The notes under the pieces were generated by a model. That model made no database searches. It saw only the letters and a list, made by a program, of their open reading frames with translations, and was not told the origin of the DNA. A stretch of DNA of 64,000 nt from Schistosoma haematobium (Eukaryota > Platyhelminthes > Trematoda > Strigeidida > Schistosomatidae). Below, piece by piece: positions 44,080 through 55,140 of this stretch. The stretch spans positions 13,514,787 through 13,578,786 of the forward strand of contig NC_067195.1 in assembly GCF_000699445.3 (NCBI RefSeq), read 5' to 3'. The translations under genes were made by a program, and so were the position numbers. Position 1 is the first letter of the stretch. Every line of letters starts with the position of its first letter.

Positions 44080-44440
44080 AACTTGACCTCTGGACCTCTG
44101 AGACGACATACAACGGTGTTAATGTCTAACTTCAGTTGATCCACGGCATTACACGGTCACCTTCTGTTGTCTTCAGTAGGTAACTGCATCGCACTCGATA
44201 CGGTTTATCTCCACTAGTCATGGACACGCAATGTCACGAGTTGATTAAAGTTGGACGCTAATACTACTGGATACCGGCTCAGTGACTAGAGGATAAGCGA
44301 AAGATTGAAGGTGCTGAGTTCGATTCTTGAGTGCAGATTGTGGATGAGCACTGCTGAGGAGTCTGATAGTAGGAAGTAACAGCCCTCTAGTCCTTCCAAG
44401 TATTCAATGGTGGTCTACTTCAAATCGGTACATGACTTTG
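44080..44440. mobile_element. Divergent SINE pieces: 5' region (minus) beside head plus ribozyme (plus)
   Basis: 44080-44260 resembles the long SINE 5' region in reverse. 44270-44440 is a plus-strand head (GGCTCAGTGACTAGAGG, GAGTTCGATTCTTG) with ribozyme remnant CTGAGGAGTCTGATAGTAGG then AAGTAA where GAAA is expected. Both are worn. Confidence 0.48.
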
Positions 44441-46150
44441 TTATTACTGATATTTCTTTGTATTAACAAAAATGAACATAACGTTTTTTTTTACGAAAAG
44501 TCAGTATCACGTTCATGGTGTAGACAACATAGACTCGTTAGTCAGCAAACAATTCATGAATTACAGTAAATAATTTTTGAACAAATATCCTATTAATTAA
44601 CGCGATTCAATAATTCTTGGCAAAAAATCTAAAACTGAAAGACAATCCCAAGCACGCTTCTAATCCGCACTTCAAATAATTCCAGTTTGAAAAGAGCCTA
44701 ACCAGTACATACGATATTACTATTACTACTTCGTTAGCCTACGTATATATTATATATATATATATGACAGCAAAACAAGTGGTCACATGGTAAAATAAGG
44801 CTTACTACTTACAGGACAAATTAATCAATCCATCCTTTGTCTTAGAAAAAAAAACAATGAATTCAGATGTCTATTTGTTCTTGGGCTAAGTTGCACAAAT
44901 TTGTTTGCTCCAACTGACCTTGAGGCAGGATCGACTGTTTTCGGGTTCTTTCATATCTTGTCTAATATGTAGACCCTAAAGATTAAGAATGATAATTATG
45001 AAAAATTGTTAGTGAATGATAATAACTTATTGTGGTTTAAAAAGTACAAAATAACAATGGCAACAGAAACAAGACCAAAACACACTGGAGGAGGGGGTTA
45101 GAGCCACGGAAAAGTGAGATTTTGCTTGATTTACAAGTACTATGTACATATGAAGTGTAAAACAAAAGTAGATAGATATGAAAAACAGGCTTATGGATAT
45201 ACTTTGATACTGATTGAAGGAAATATTCAATCCTTACATTAAGGCCATTGTTAACTTTATCATGATTGCCAATACGTTGTGTTTTATTTGTATAATTAGG
45301 ATGTGCTTGACGTGTTTAGCATTCGACTATCACCATTAAACCTTAAAATTAATTTTGTTTTGCTAATATATCCAAAAACATTTGTAAAAGAGCAGATTCT
45401 GCGATAGCTTACATGTAATATCAATGTTTACTTGTTTAGTTGACCGAGAATATTAAATCGATCATGATGTCGTTTATCGTCAAAAATTAATTTTGCTTAG
45501 TATGCTTGTATGCAATAGTCATTCACTAAATGAACGAAAAAAAGCACAAGAATGAGGAATATATTACGCACATTGAAATCGAAATACGAACGCGCAACCT
45601 CCCAAAGTCAGTCAATCATATGAAAGTATAAAAAATCAACACTCTGATTAACCTCGATATGCCTGTTCTTACTTGACTAGTGATAAATAGAAATAGTAAT
45701 CTTTTTGCTAATGTGTTAATTACTGAAACTTATTCATTTGCTGCGCCTCTCGCTACTGTTCAGTACATGCGTTTTACTCTTACTTTCTGACAGACTACAT
45801 TTTTCATTCTATTCCTCAAGTAATTTTAGGAACGGATCATCATTTGCTTTGATTATAGCTTCTTTCAGATTTCAATTTGATAGTACCACAGAACCCACTT
45901 GGATAAAAATAAATTAATAATTTATACTCACTGTAACGATTAGATTACACTGGATTTGATCCTTGATGGATATATATGTATATGCGATTGGAGGGTCTGA
46001 AAGCGAAGTTAAACGGCTGTCATAGTTTTCTATTTCTTTTCATGTTCCTATAATACTCAATAAACATTATTACGAATATTTTACACTAGCTTTTTTGATA
46101 AACCTACACTGTATTGATGAATCAATTAGATCAAGTTAGTAAGTTTTACA
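44441..46150. other. AT-rich intergenic DNA
   Basis: A TA run lies near 44748-44764. No gene or element was recognised. Confidence 0.3.
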
Positions 46151-46567
46151 ATTGATTGATCACTGGATGGCGATCAATGTCATGCGTGTCTGGTCCTTAT
46201 TAGTGCAGACCGAATTCTACCGATCATGTTGCAATGTGGCCACCAATCTAGGTGACTCGACACTGTGAGCACTATATATTGAGATTAGATGGTGGTTGGA
46301 GGTAGTCGACAGGAAACCCTGGACCCGGGTTTCGTGCTATTTGGCACTCATCAGCAAGGCGTACTTGTAATCTTGAGGGAACTGGTGCTCCTTGGCGGAT
46401 TCGATCTCGTGTCAACCAGCTTCACAGTCAGAGACGTTACCACTGAGCTATCCGAGCCACGACCGACCTCCTGTAGGACTGAGATGTAATCACAATTGAT
46501 TGATCACTGGGTGGCGATCAATGTCATGCGTGTCTAGTCCTTATTAGTGCAGACCGAGTTCTATCGA
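46151..46567 (-). mobile_element. Hammerhead satellite/SINE, ~1.2 tandem monomers of 344 bp
   Basis: A 70 bp segment starting ATTGATTGATCACTGG recurs in the same orientation at 46151 and 46495, so the unit length is 344 bp. On the minus strand one unit contains the 5' segment, a tRNA-like head (TAGCTCAGTGGTAACG at 46450-46435; GATCGAATCC at 46406-46397), the ribozyme (46354-46322) and a tail. This fits the Sm-alpha type schistosome repeat family, known for hammerheads and about this monomer size. Confidence 0.82.
46322..46354 (-). ncRNA. Type I hammerhead ribozyme, fully canonical
   Basis: CTGATGA, perfect stem II (GTGC CAAATA GCAC), GAAA, palindromic stem III (ACCC/GGGT) and GTC are present. 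Stem I can form six pairs, two of them G-U, from GCCTTG and CAGGGT. It is expected to self-cleave after 46322. Confidence 0.87.
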
Positions 46568-46735
46568 TCAACACGTCTCTGACTGTGAAGCTGGGTGACA
46601 CGAGTTCGAATCCGCCAGGGAACACCAGTTCCCTCAAGATTACAGGTACACCTTGCTGACGAGTGCCAAATAGCACGAAACCCGGGTCCAGGGTTTCCTG
46701 TCGACTACCTCCAACCATCATCTAATCTTAGTAAG
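46568..46735 (+). mobile_element. Hammerhead SINE, head-truncated, inverted relative to its neighbour
   Basis: This copy starts abruptly inside the tRNA-like head (ACGTCTCTGACTGTGAAGC), carries a clean B-box (GAGTTCGAATCC, about 46601-46612), the ribozyme at 46656-46688, and ends near CCATCATCTAATCTTA. It mirrors 46286-46440 at high identity. Confidence 0.82.
46656..46688 (+). ncRNA. Type I hammerhead ribozyme, fully canonical
   Basis: It is identical to the 46.3 kb ribozyme except that N7 is C (CTGACGA). Stem II and stem III are perfect and GTC is at 46686-46688. It is expected to be active. Confidence 0.87.
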
Positions 46736-47595
46736 TTTTACATTTATGCGGCAAATTCAAAACGCTATGACAGCTTGTACCTAATGAGAAATGTATCAGA
46801 AGGTAAAACTTTTAGTGTTTAAATGGCTTAAAATTGTTTTTAAAAATTGTCCACTGTGCATTTACACGATGAAGATCACATAGTGTGAAAGCTAACCAGT
46901 AACCGTACAAAAGATTACTCATAGATAATATGATTTGAGAAAAAAGAATGAATTCACGGAAAATATGTGCAAGATATAATTTTGAAACCTGGGATATAAA
47001 ATAAAGACAAAGAGTAGAATGCACTTACACTATTATGACTGATTTAGAGCTATATAACCCAACATCTCCAACCATTGGTTGCAATATTAGTGAGGACATC
47101 AACTAATAAATATTCACTTACTAATGTGGCTCTGACCAACAGTTAACAACAAAATGAAATGAACAATTTTTCTCAACAGATCACTTTCATGAGATTCATT
47201 ATCAGTACGAAGAATTCATTTGTAACGTTTTTAAATGTAGTACTTGATAACAATAGTTTCACTTGTTCTACAAATATCGGTTACCCTTAGATGATAAAGG
47301 GAATCCTAATTGTGACAAAACCACATGTAGTAAGAAACCGAGCTATCTAAATTAATGATTTTCCAACAGGTTTAAGAAATTTATCAGACACACACATAGA
47401 CAGACAAAATAGCCTTTTTAAAAGATGTAAATGCCCGACAAATAATAAATAGTGTTTGTCGATCATCCATCTAATGCGTCTTTTCCTAAGTATATGTAAT
47501 TTTGAAATGAAAACTACGTTTTTGTTAGTCTATATACATACTTCTGTAAATTTGATATGTAGCTATTAGTAAAATTGTGAATACACTTCCCAACT
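46736..47595. other. AT-rich intergenic DNA
   Basis: Nothing was recognised. Confidence 0.3.
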
Positions 47596-47700
47596 TCTTT
47601 AGGACTCGTCGGTTTGATGTATTTTCATACGAGTGTTGATGTTAACATTTGAAAACTAACTCAGTGTCCTAACACTATCTAAGCAATCTACTCAGAATGC
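47596..47700 (-). mobile_element. Hammerhead SINE, heavily degraded
   Basis: CCGACGAGTCCTAAAG on the minus strand recalls the CTGACGAGTCC core, followed leftwards by no GAAA. The head side is barely readable. The assignment rests on order and position only. Confidence 0.35.
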
Positions 47701-48190
47701 ACTAAGGCAACAGAGACTGATAACTACTGTCATGAATATAACAAATAGAAGATTATAAGCCTTATGAATGTCTCAATATATATTATTGTATAAAATCTTC
47801 TTTCTAAACTATTCTGTAGTGAAAAAATGACATTGTCATCTTGTTAGAATGAAAGAGGAATGAAAGACAATAAATTAAAAGATAACATTCTCCTCTATAT
47901 CTTATCATTCTTCTTTCCTTTGTTTAATTACACTCAATTCATTTTTTACATATCATACGCGAGATATAAACAATAAATATCAATATATTTCTGAAATATG
48001 AAAAAACTACTTTCTTTGTTCCCTTCTTTTTGTTATTTTAAGTTTGTATTTATTTACATTTCAGTTGGAAAATTAAACAGAATTTTTTCCGAGAGAAATA
48101 AACATACTTGTTTTGTATTAATGTAGGGGGATTCGAGACGATTGAACAATCTTCATAGTTTAGATCACCAATTGATCTTAGTTAAACCAT
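47701..48190. other. AT-rich intergenic DNA
   Basis: Nothing was recognised. Confidence 0.3.
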
Positions 48191-48194
48191 CAAT

Positions 48195-48485
48195 GAAGAC
48201 TCGAAAGCTTTTAACAACTGGGTTTACTCAAAAGAGTACACCTACGACCTTACGTGAGATCAGACCCAGGACTTTTGGTTTTCCCACACAGTCATTCAAC
48301 CTCTAGATTAATGAGGCCGCATCATATAGTGTACATGTCTAACTTCAACCAACTCCCGATATTGCGCGATCATCCCCTATTGCTTGGGATAGGTGATTAT
48401 CTCACACCCAATACGGTTAGACTCCATTAGCCACGGATTATCCCTAGACCTCGAGGAGTTTCATCTTGAAGATAATCCCTAGTGT
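48195..48485 (-). mobile_element. Long SINE copy, degraded
   Basis: The right part resembles the SINE 5' region of 49.36-49.50 kb in reverse (AACTTCAACCAACTCCCGAT, GCGCGATCATCCCC). The left part includes a B-box-like CCTGGGTCTGATC (minus). No usable ribozyme core is seen. Confidence 0.45.
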
Positions 48486-49359
48486 CTAAATGACTACCAT
48501 TAGTACTGCTTTTACCAAGTATAAAAAGTTGTAATGGACCAAAAAATAGCTGATACAAATTTTTTTAAAAATTTTATTGAAAAAACATATAGTGTGAAGC
48601 AGTCAGAAACAAGTTCACAACTGGTCACTTGCTAGTAATGAATGCTTTTTCGTATGTACTAATATCAAAGTTTAAGTCTGAATAATATAGAATAGTGTGA
48701 GGTACTGGTCTATACAATTTATCGTTAGAATTGGCATTTTGAGGACGGGGAACAGGCAAGAATATTGTACATGGGTTATCGACTACTTGCCATTCACGGT
48801 AACACTCTGTTAGCGGATTCGGAGTTTACTGAGGGTTTGGTTGTATAATTAAATAACAACTAACACTATGAATAATGACAGTTAACTTATTTGTTTCGAA
48901 AGATAGGTGAATTCCACGTTCAATTTGAATTTCATAATACATTAACAAAATTTTGTATGTTCAATGGAGAATATTTGTAATTTATTTTCCTCATATGTAT
49001 TGGGGATGTTTAACTGACTTGTTTAGAATTAAATTAATTGACAAACGTTTTATCGAGAAGACAAGGATTATTGTCATCATAATGTGAAGTGGTGCCCGGC
49101 TTATAATTAATCTTAATCCTGATTAAAATACAAGCAAACAAATAAACGGAGAAATCATAAAGACCACGTTAAATAGCCCGATTGTATAAAATGCAAGATA
49201 CTTATTTATCCTAATTCCAGTTCTATGAATAAATATTTATCCTAAAGCCTAAATCTCACTCTTAACCCAATACTTAGGTACATAATCGTACTTTTGTCGT
49301 CTAAACTAATCATATACATTCGATAAATAACATTCCACTTTAATTCATGTGCTCATTAG
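48486..49359. other. AT-rich intergenic DNA
   Basis: Nothing was recognised. Confidence 0.3.
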
Positions 49360-49660
49360 TGACTAGCTTCAAGGAGTTCTCGGAGTTCTGGTGAGAAGCC
49401 GAGATCAGTAAAGTTCAACCGTGTCAGGTGTGAGGCAGTTACTATTCAAAGAGAATGGAAGATGTTCGCGCGACACATGGGCCAGTTGAAGTTAGACATT
49501 GATACAGTTGGATGCTCAGTGGTCTAACGGTTAACCGTTCACGCGTGAGATCGTAGGTGCCGGGTTCGAATCCCGCGTGCAGGATCGTGAATGAGCACTG
49601 ATGAGGGGTCCCACACTAGGATGAACCACACGTCCAATAACTCTAGGTTTTAAGTGGTGG
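49360..49660 (+). mobile_element. Long tRNA-headed hammerhead SINE, most complete head
   Basis: The order is a 5' region (49360-49500), a tRNA-like head with A-box GGATGCTCAGTGG (49508-49520) and perfect B-box GGGTTCGAATCC (49562-49573), a hammerhead-derived segment (49598-49634), and tail GGTGGTCTAAAATTGATCGG. The ribozyme keeps CTGATGA and GTC, but GAAA has become GAAC and stem II is offset, so it is probably inactive. The head could still recruit RNA polymerase III. Confidence 0.75.
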
Positions 49661-50884
49661 TCTAAAATTGATCGGCTCATTATTTTAATGAGAATGTAAA
49701 ATAGTTTATATTAATATATTTAGTGGCCCTTTGACTTCATCTGATTACAATTTGAAAGAACGATCAAACACCCCATGAATACAAATCTTCCGCTTAAATC
49801 CTATGCTTATTCCATTTGTGAGACGGCAGTTATAAGAAGCCGAATATGGGTTGAGTTGGATGAATTTACTTCAAACACTCTTATTCAGAGAAATTAAGAG
49901 TAAGAAGCGGGAAAGCGGAGTGAAGTGGAGAAGGCAAGTGTGCCAAACCCATTTTGATAAGTCGTGACTCAATATTCACATCCATACAGAAATAAGAAAT
50001 ATGATGAATGGGGTAAGTGATATACACACGCGCTCATTCAAAAACAGATAAAGGTTATAAACGAATAATTTACAAGGTCATAATGCGACTCAATAAGAAT
50101 AAACAGTCCTGTCTAGAAGCTAGATTAACACAGGTGGGCTTGACCTAGTAATATACACTACAGGTATTCGTTAGTACTTGAAAGAATAATTTGACAGAAA
50201 TTGGGCTCCAAGCTTGTACAAGACGTAATCTGTAAAGATCGGCAAGACTATAATTTTAGGACGATCAGACCAGAAGCAAATGAGCAACTACAAGGTCACG
50301 GCGCTTATTTCAACATCCAATTTTCACGTAAAATCTGCTTGCAGCGAAATTCAAGGAGGACGCTATAACAAGGAGCGGCTACATCAGATGGTGCAGGATT
50401 TTATTTGTCCTACAGATATACTACTAGAACTGCGAACGCGATACTGGAGATCCCAGGGTTTATGTGAAAACTATAGTCAGAACAAGGACAACGTGACTTT
50501 AAACTTTGTCTCTAGACGTAAGAACAACTAGATTAGTACAATAATTAAAGGAAGTATAGTCAATAAGTGGGACGCACAAGCATACAGACCAGTATTGCGT
50601 GTCTTATAGAAATGAATAAAAATTGAGTCGCACTAATATAATACGATAATAATGTCCTTCAATTGGCAGGTCACATGAAATAGGGATAGTCTACAGACAC
50701 ATCAGACCAGACTGACGTGGTGGGAGCCTAAACAACGATTTGAATGGTTGGTTATGAACATAACTAACGGATGGAATTACTGAGTTCTTTTATTTGTGAT
50801 TGAAGTATTCAAATGACTGCTGGACATTGTGTAGACAACTGTGACGATGTTTTATTTCAATGTAATATAATTCAGTTGGTGGTG
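49661..50884. other. Intergenic, possibly upstream Merlin remains
   Basis: An 83-residue open frame at 50280-50531 might be a worn Merlin N-terminal region, but I see no zinc-binding cysteines. It is otherwise uninformative. Confidence 0.3.
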
Positions 50885-51540
50885 GAAGTCTTTTAGAACG
50901 GAGACTGTTTTCAACCGATCGCGATTAAGATTATGACAAGTTATGATAATTGTTGTAAACTGGATAATAAAAGCACAAGTAATAATGGCTGCAACCTTTG
51001 CAGATGTTACTGAAGCTTCGGCAGTTCAGTGGTATGAGTACTATCGAGCTATATGTACAATCAAACTAAGAAGCTTGAATCAGTCTTTTGGAGGAATCGG
51101 GAGAATCGTAGAAATAAACGAAACAGTCAATAGAAAAAGCTCAAGTTCAATAGCGGAGGAAATGCTAGAGAAGATTGGATAAGTAGCACTTTCTTAAGTA
51201 TACTTAGCAGGTCTTTGATATAAATGATAGATCATCTCAAAAGGAACATTTTAAGCACGTGAAATACAGACAGGTTACCACGATAATACTAGTTATAAGA
51301 GAGTATGTACGGCCGGGTACCACAATATTTATAGAGGACTGGAGAGCATATAGATGCCTATCTATACCTGGTTACTTGCATCGTATTGTCGTTCACAAGC
51401 GATATTTTATAAACTCCACCACGGGAGTACACAGCAATAATATGGAAGCAATGTAGTCGGGGCTAAAATAATTTTCGCGACCTTATCATAGCTCTAGAGG
51501 TTGACAAGTATGGAGTCACATGGATGAATTCTTATACAGT
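50885..51540 (+). pseudogene. Merlin-superfamily DNA transposase (IS1016-related), inactive
   Basis: The readable parts are KSFRTETVFNRSRLRL (about 50888-50935), a helix-rich segment with VTEASAVQWYEYYRAICT, GGIGRIVEINETVNRK (51090-51140), then after stops VIREYVRPGTTIF, EDWRAYRCLSIPGY, STTGVHSNNMEAM (to 51456) and SHMDEFLY (about 51517). This follows the Merlin/IS1016 DDE transposase order (G.GKVEIDE, DQWAAY, HTN.VEAMW). The first catalytic Asp is Asn, the second appears as Glu, and the final Glu is kept. There are several stops. Terminal inverted repeats were not identified. Confidence 0.8.
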
Positions 51541-51667
51541 ACAGAACTGCAGAGTCTCTTCCTAACGTTGGAAAGTTTTTAAACCATATCAATGAAGTGT
51601 CTCCACTCTAATTTTGTTTTGTGTAATATATTCTTACTCTGTACTGAGTGTTTTCTGATTGTCTAAA
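51541..51667. other. Merlin 3' flank, nothing recognised
   Basis: This would be the place for a terminal inverted repeat, which I could not pair with anything upstream. Confidence 0.3.
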
Positions 51668-51724
51668 ACTTCTCAAGGTCTCCCAAGATTCGTTCAAAGG
51701 TCATCCATAAATTATATTCTTGTC
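51668..51724 (+). repeat. Dispersed ~55 bp repeat, copy 2
   Basis: This is related to 24855-24912; the shared core is GTCATCCATAAATTATA (GTCG.. in the other copy). Confidence 0.5.
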
Positions 51725-52315
51725 GACTTCTTCAGAACAAAGCGTCCCGTTCCATTCTTCTGCCATGACCTTGAAACGATTTGCACATCAATCATTGACT
51801 TCTCTTCATCATTCGTGTTTACCAGCAAATTAATAACGTGTATATCGTTATTTAAATGTACAGTGAGTTGATAGGCTTACTACTGGTTAAAAATTAGCAT
51901 TAAATATTCGATTTTCTAATATCAACAAAAGAGTTTACAGTAGGATATGTTATTAGAAAACAAAAGTTGTCAATTTTAGAAAGAACGAATCGATAACGAA
52001 GGGGTTGTATGTTATAAATCAATCAAATGATTAATCATAGCACAAAATGGTCGGTGCTACTTCATTTCTCCTCATACGTATCGTTGTAATGTGGGAAATA
52101 ACTAAATAGAATAAACTTTATTTTGCGATCTGAAAGCATATGTTGTATTTCATGGTGGGATTCAGTCGCAATACATATTTCTTAACATTTTTTGAGCTTG
52201 TGTTATAACGGGACGAATAATAATTTTGTAACCTATTTTCGAATTATTATTAATGATCACTTTGTTGTATACTTACTAGGTAACTGGATTAATGTGTAGT
52301 TATATTTCCTTTATT
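51725..52315. other. AT-rich intergenic DNA
   Basis: Nothing was recognised. Confidence 0.3.
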
Positions 52316-52340
52316 ATATCTATCTATCTATCTATCTATC

Positions 52341-52384
<44 letters not shown>
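52316..52384. repeat. Compound microsatellite (TATC)n-(TA)n
   Basis: About six TATC units are followed by about twenty TA units. Confidence 0.95.
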
Positions 52385-52385
<1 letters not shown>

Positions 52386-52675
52386 ATCTGAAAGAATAGA
52401 TAAAAGTAGTGTGTATAATGAAGTAAATGAATAGTTATTTTAGAATAGTCAATATTTAAATGTGCAAAAGGTTAAAATAATTGAATATTAAAGGGAATAC
52501 AAATCAAATATAGTTGGAATTTGTGTTTAACGTTTAAAAATGACGTAAAATGTTTGAAATGGATTGGCTATCGAATAGTAATCAGTATCATGTTTAACAA
52601 GATTTTCATAGTGGTAGTTAAATTCGTCCATGCGACAACTAATCTAAGTGGCTTAACATTACGTGTATGATGTTG
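52385..52675. other. AT-rich intergenic DNA
   Basis: The right end (about 52620-52675) resembles the tail of the 46.2 kb satellite monomer. Confidence 0.35.
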
Positions 52676-52965
52676 TGATGTTGCATAGCTAGAGGTAGTC
52701 TATGAGAAACCCTAGACCCAGGTTTCGTGCTATTTGTCACCCATCAGTAAGGTGTATCTGTAATCTTGAAGCAACCGATAGTCCCCTCTATAGGATTCCA
52801 ACCTATATCACACACCTAGCTTCAAAGTCTAAGTCCTTACTGCTAGACTAGTTGGGCTGTAGCTGATCTGTAAGACGGAGTTATGTACAAATGATTGATT
52901 ATTAACTATGGATCAGTGTCATGATTGTATCGTTCTTCAGTACTGAATAAAATGTCTACTGACGG
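52676..52965 (-). mobile_element. Hammerhead satellite/SINE monomer, older copy
   Basis: The order is as in the 46.2 kb monomer: 5' segment at about 52960-52870, a degraded head, then ribozyme (52747-52715) and tail. The ribozyme keeps GTC, GAAAC and CTGAT, but A9 is G and stem II is imperfect. Confidence 0.65.
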
Positions 52966-53505
52966 GCGCCATCTATCATAAAACCTAAGTACAAGGTGTC
53001 TTCCCGTGTTTTTTCAAACATCTACCATCTCAACACACAATATATCATTTTATCAAAAATCTAATCTAATTCCAATCAAAATAATATATTTATCTCATGG
53101 AATGGCAACTTTTTTAGACTTTCAATAAGAAAATAACGGGATTAGGCATACCTCCCTATTTCACAATGCTCAAGTGTATTTATACAAAGAATACTACCAG
53201 ACCATAAAGTACCATTACTGAAAAAAAAGAAATTTTATTAAGCACGTAACATTAAGACATATTCATTGCGAAATTGAGTGACTTATTTCTTACCTAACTA
53301 AATGTTACTTTTGATCGATATACTAACAGTTATGTGTGTAGAAAATAGATTATGATCATAAGTGCAGAAATAGTACAATAAGATTACTGTTTGGTGAACA
53401 GTTCTTAATAACTTGCAAAATAATTTGTCAAAGAACAATAAAAAAGTTTTTTTCTTTACCTTCTTTAAATTATTTTATTTTCTCAAAGTTTTTTTGGTAC
53501 AAGGA
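52966..53505. other. AT-rich intergenic DNA
   Basis: Nothing was recognised. Confidence 0.3.
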
Positions 53506-53800
53506 TTGTTGAAGTTCTAGTCAGAAGCGTTGACTGGTTGAGCTCAAATATGTCGGGGGAGAAACAGTTATCACAGATAGTATTAGATCATCTTCGCCTT
53601 ATTTCACAAATGAATGGAAGCTTAAAATGTATGCCACTATATTCAAACTCAATAGTTAAGAGGTTTAGCTCTTGCCACGAGACCTGAAGGTCAAGAATTC
53701 GATCTATGGTAGGGATATAGTTACTCACTTTTGTGGAGTTTCGTACAAGGACGATGTGATTCTTCAGTGATTCTTAGTTTTTAATTGTACCTAAACCGAG
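53506..53800 (+). mobile_element. Long SINE copy, degraded
   Basis: The 5' region (GGTTGAGCTCAAATATGTCG, GAGAAACAGTTATCACAGA) and the head (GAGGTTTAGCTCTTGCCACG, AGAATTCGATCTATGG) align in order with 49.36-49.58 kb. The ribozyme end is unreadable. Confidence 0.45.
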
Positions 53801-54999
53801 GTCAGCCTATAATGAATATCATCTTCGCAATACAACTAACTCCATAAAATGTGTTCAATACTGTATACATATTACATCCACTTTTGGTCCATCAATTTCA
53901 AGGCTTGTGATGTTAGTCCTGGATAAAAATGAAGAATTCACAATTAAATTGTTTAGTCCAGATAACACAATACTAACAAATCCATAGTCTGCATCATTTT
54001 GAATTCCTAGTTTATTTATTTTAAAATGAAAATTCTTTAACATTGCGTTGATCATTATTATTTTCTTTGAACGTAACCATAAAGTTAAAACTGAATATAA
54101 CAGAACTATTTCTATTCGAATGGAAAAAACAATATGGAACTTTTAATTTCTACCAGTAACAAGCATTGTCATTCTTAGTGGTATCTCTGATTGCCTTTAA
54201 GATAATTATTTTATTTTAAAAATAGATAATTCATTTTCATTCTTTTCAGTTATTTAATTATGTCATCAATTATCAATTAAATGAATAAATAACTGAACTT
54301 GAAACAAATGAAAATCTTCTTTTTAAAAAGCACTGTCGGCTATTTCTATTTGATTGTCGGTAGGGTAAACGACACTTCCATAGCTTCTTTAAACTTAGTG
54401 TGCCACCATAATTGACGATAAAATAGATGTGAGTCATTTTGATAGAGGGAACTGGTAGAATTAAGAAATTACCAACTAACGAATCAACATTCTGTGAAAC
54501 ACTAAATTCGAAAATTATGAAAAAAAAAATACAGAAACGTATTTCTAACCTTAAACGTTCTAAAATTACATGGGAAAATTAATGGTATTGCTCCCACGGT
54601 TTTATTGATAATTCGGAGTAATATTTAATATAGGAGAAACATTTCATCAATAACAAGCGAGTCTAATTGTGATGCTTTCACTGTTCAACGAGTCTGTTGT
54701 ATTCAGCATTCTGAGTAGTTTTCTGTTCATCTAATTACCAAGTTTTATTTGATAAAGTGGTACTTTTAGGAAAGATTTCATTTCATGCCCTGATTCTCAC
54801 TACATTTGTTTCTTGTTGTCGAGATGTTGGGCTGAGCTTTTGCTAAAACATGTTGAAGAATATATTTGCGTACGCAATAATTAAATGTACAAATATATAA
54901 AACATATCTTTTAAATTTCACTGTCCACGAAACCATGTTTGTCACATGGGATATTTTTATAACAGAATAGATGAATAAATCGACTATTACTAGTGCTAG
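53801..54999. other. AT-rich intergenic DNA
   Basis: Nothing was recognised. Confidence 0.3.
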
Positions 55000-55140
55000 A
55001 ATCCTGGACATATTCCATTTAGGACTCATTATCTAGATATACCAGCATCCCAGTATTGATACTCACATCAGGAGTCATACCTACTACGTTTTACTCCGAA
55101 GGCCAGTGGATTATCTACTGAGCAACTGAAACTATGTAGT
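55000..55140 (-). mobile_element. Hammerhead SINE, heavily degraded
   Basis: The minus-strand head (GTTGCTCAGTAGATAATCC) and GAGTATCAATACTGGGATGC follow the order of the 40.2/43.6 kb copies. The ribozyme is reduced to ATAATGAGTCCTAAATGG. Confidence 0.45.

Noticed and set aside
46289..46721. Similar open frames on both strands (GGSRQETLDPGFVLFGT)
   Set aside because: They are translations of the hammerhead SINE inverted pair, not genes.
49505..49580. Possible tRNA gene
   Set aside because: The A- and B-boxes are those of the SINE head. The arms do not form a clean cloverleaf and the SINE body follows directly.
50280..50531. Merlin N-terminal domain
   Set aside because: The distance to the transposase core is plausible, but there are no zinc-binding residues or recognisable similarity.
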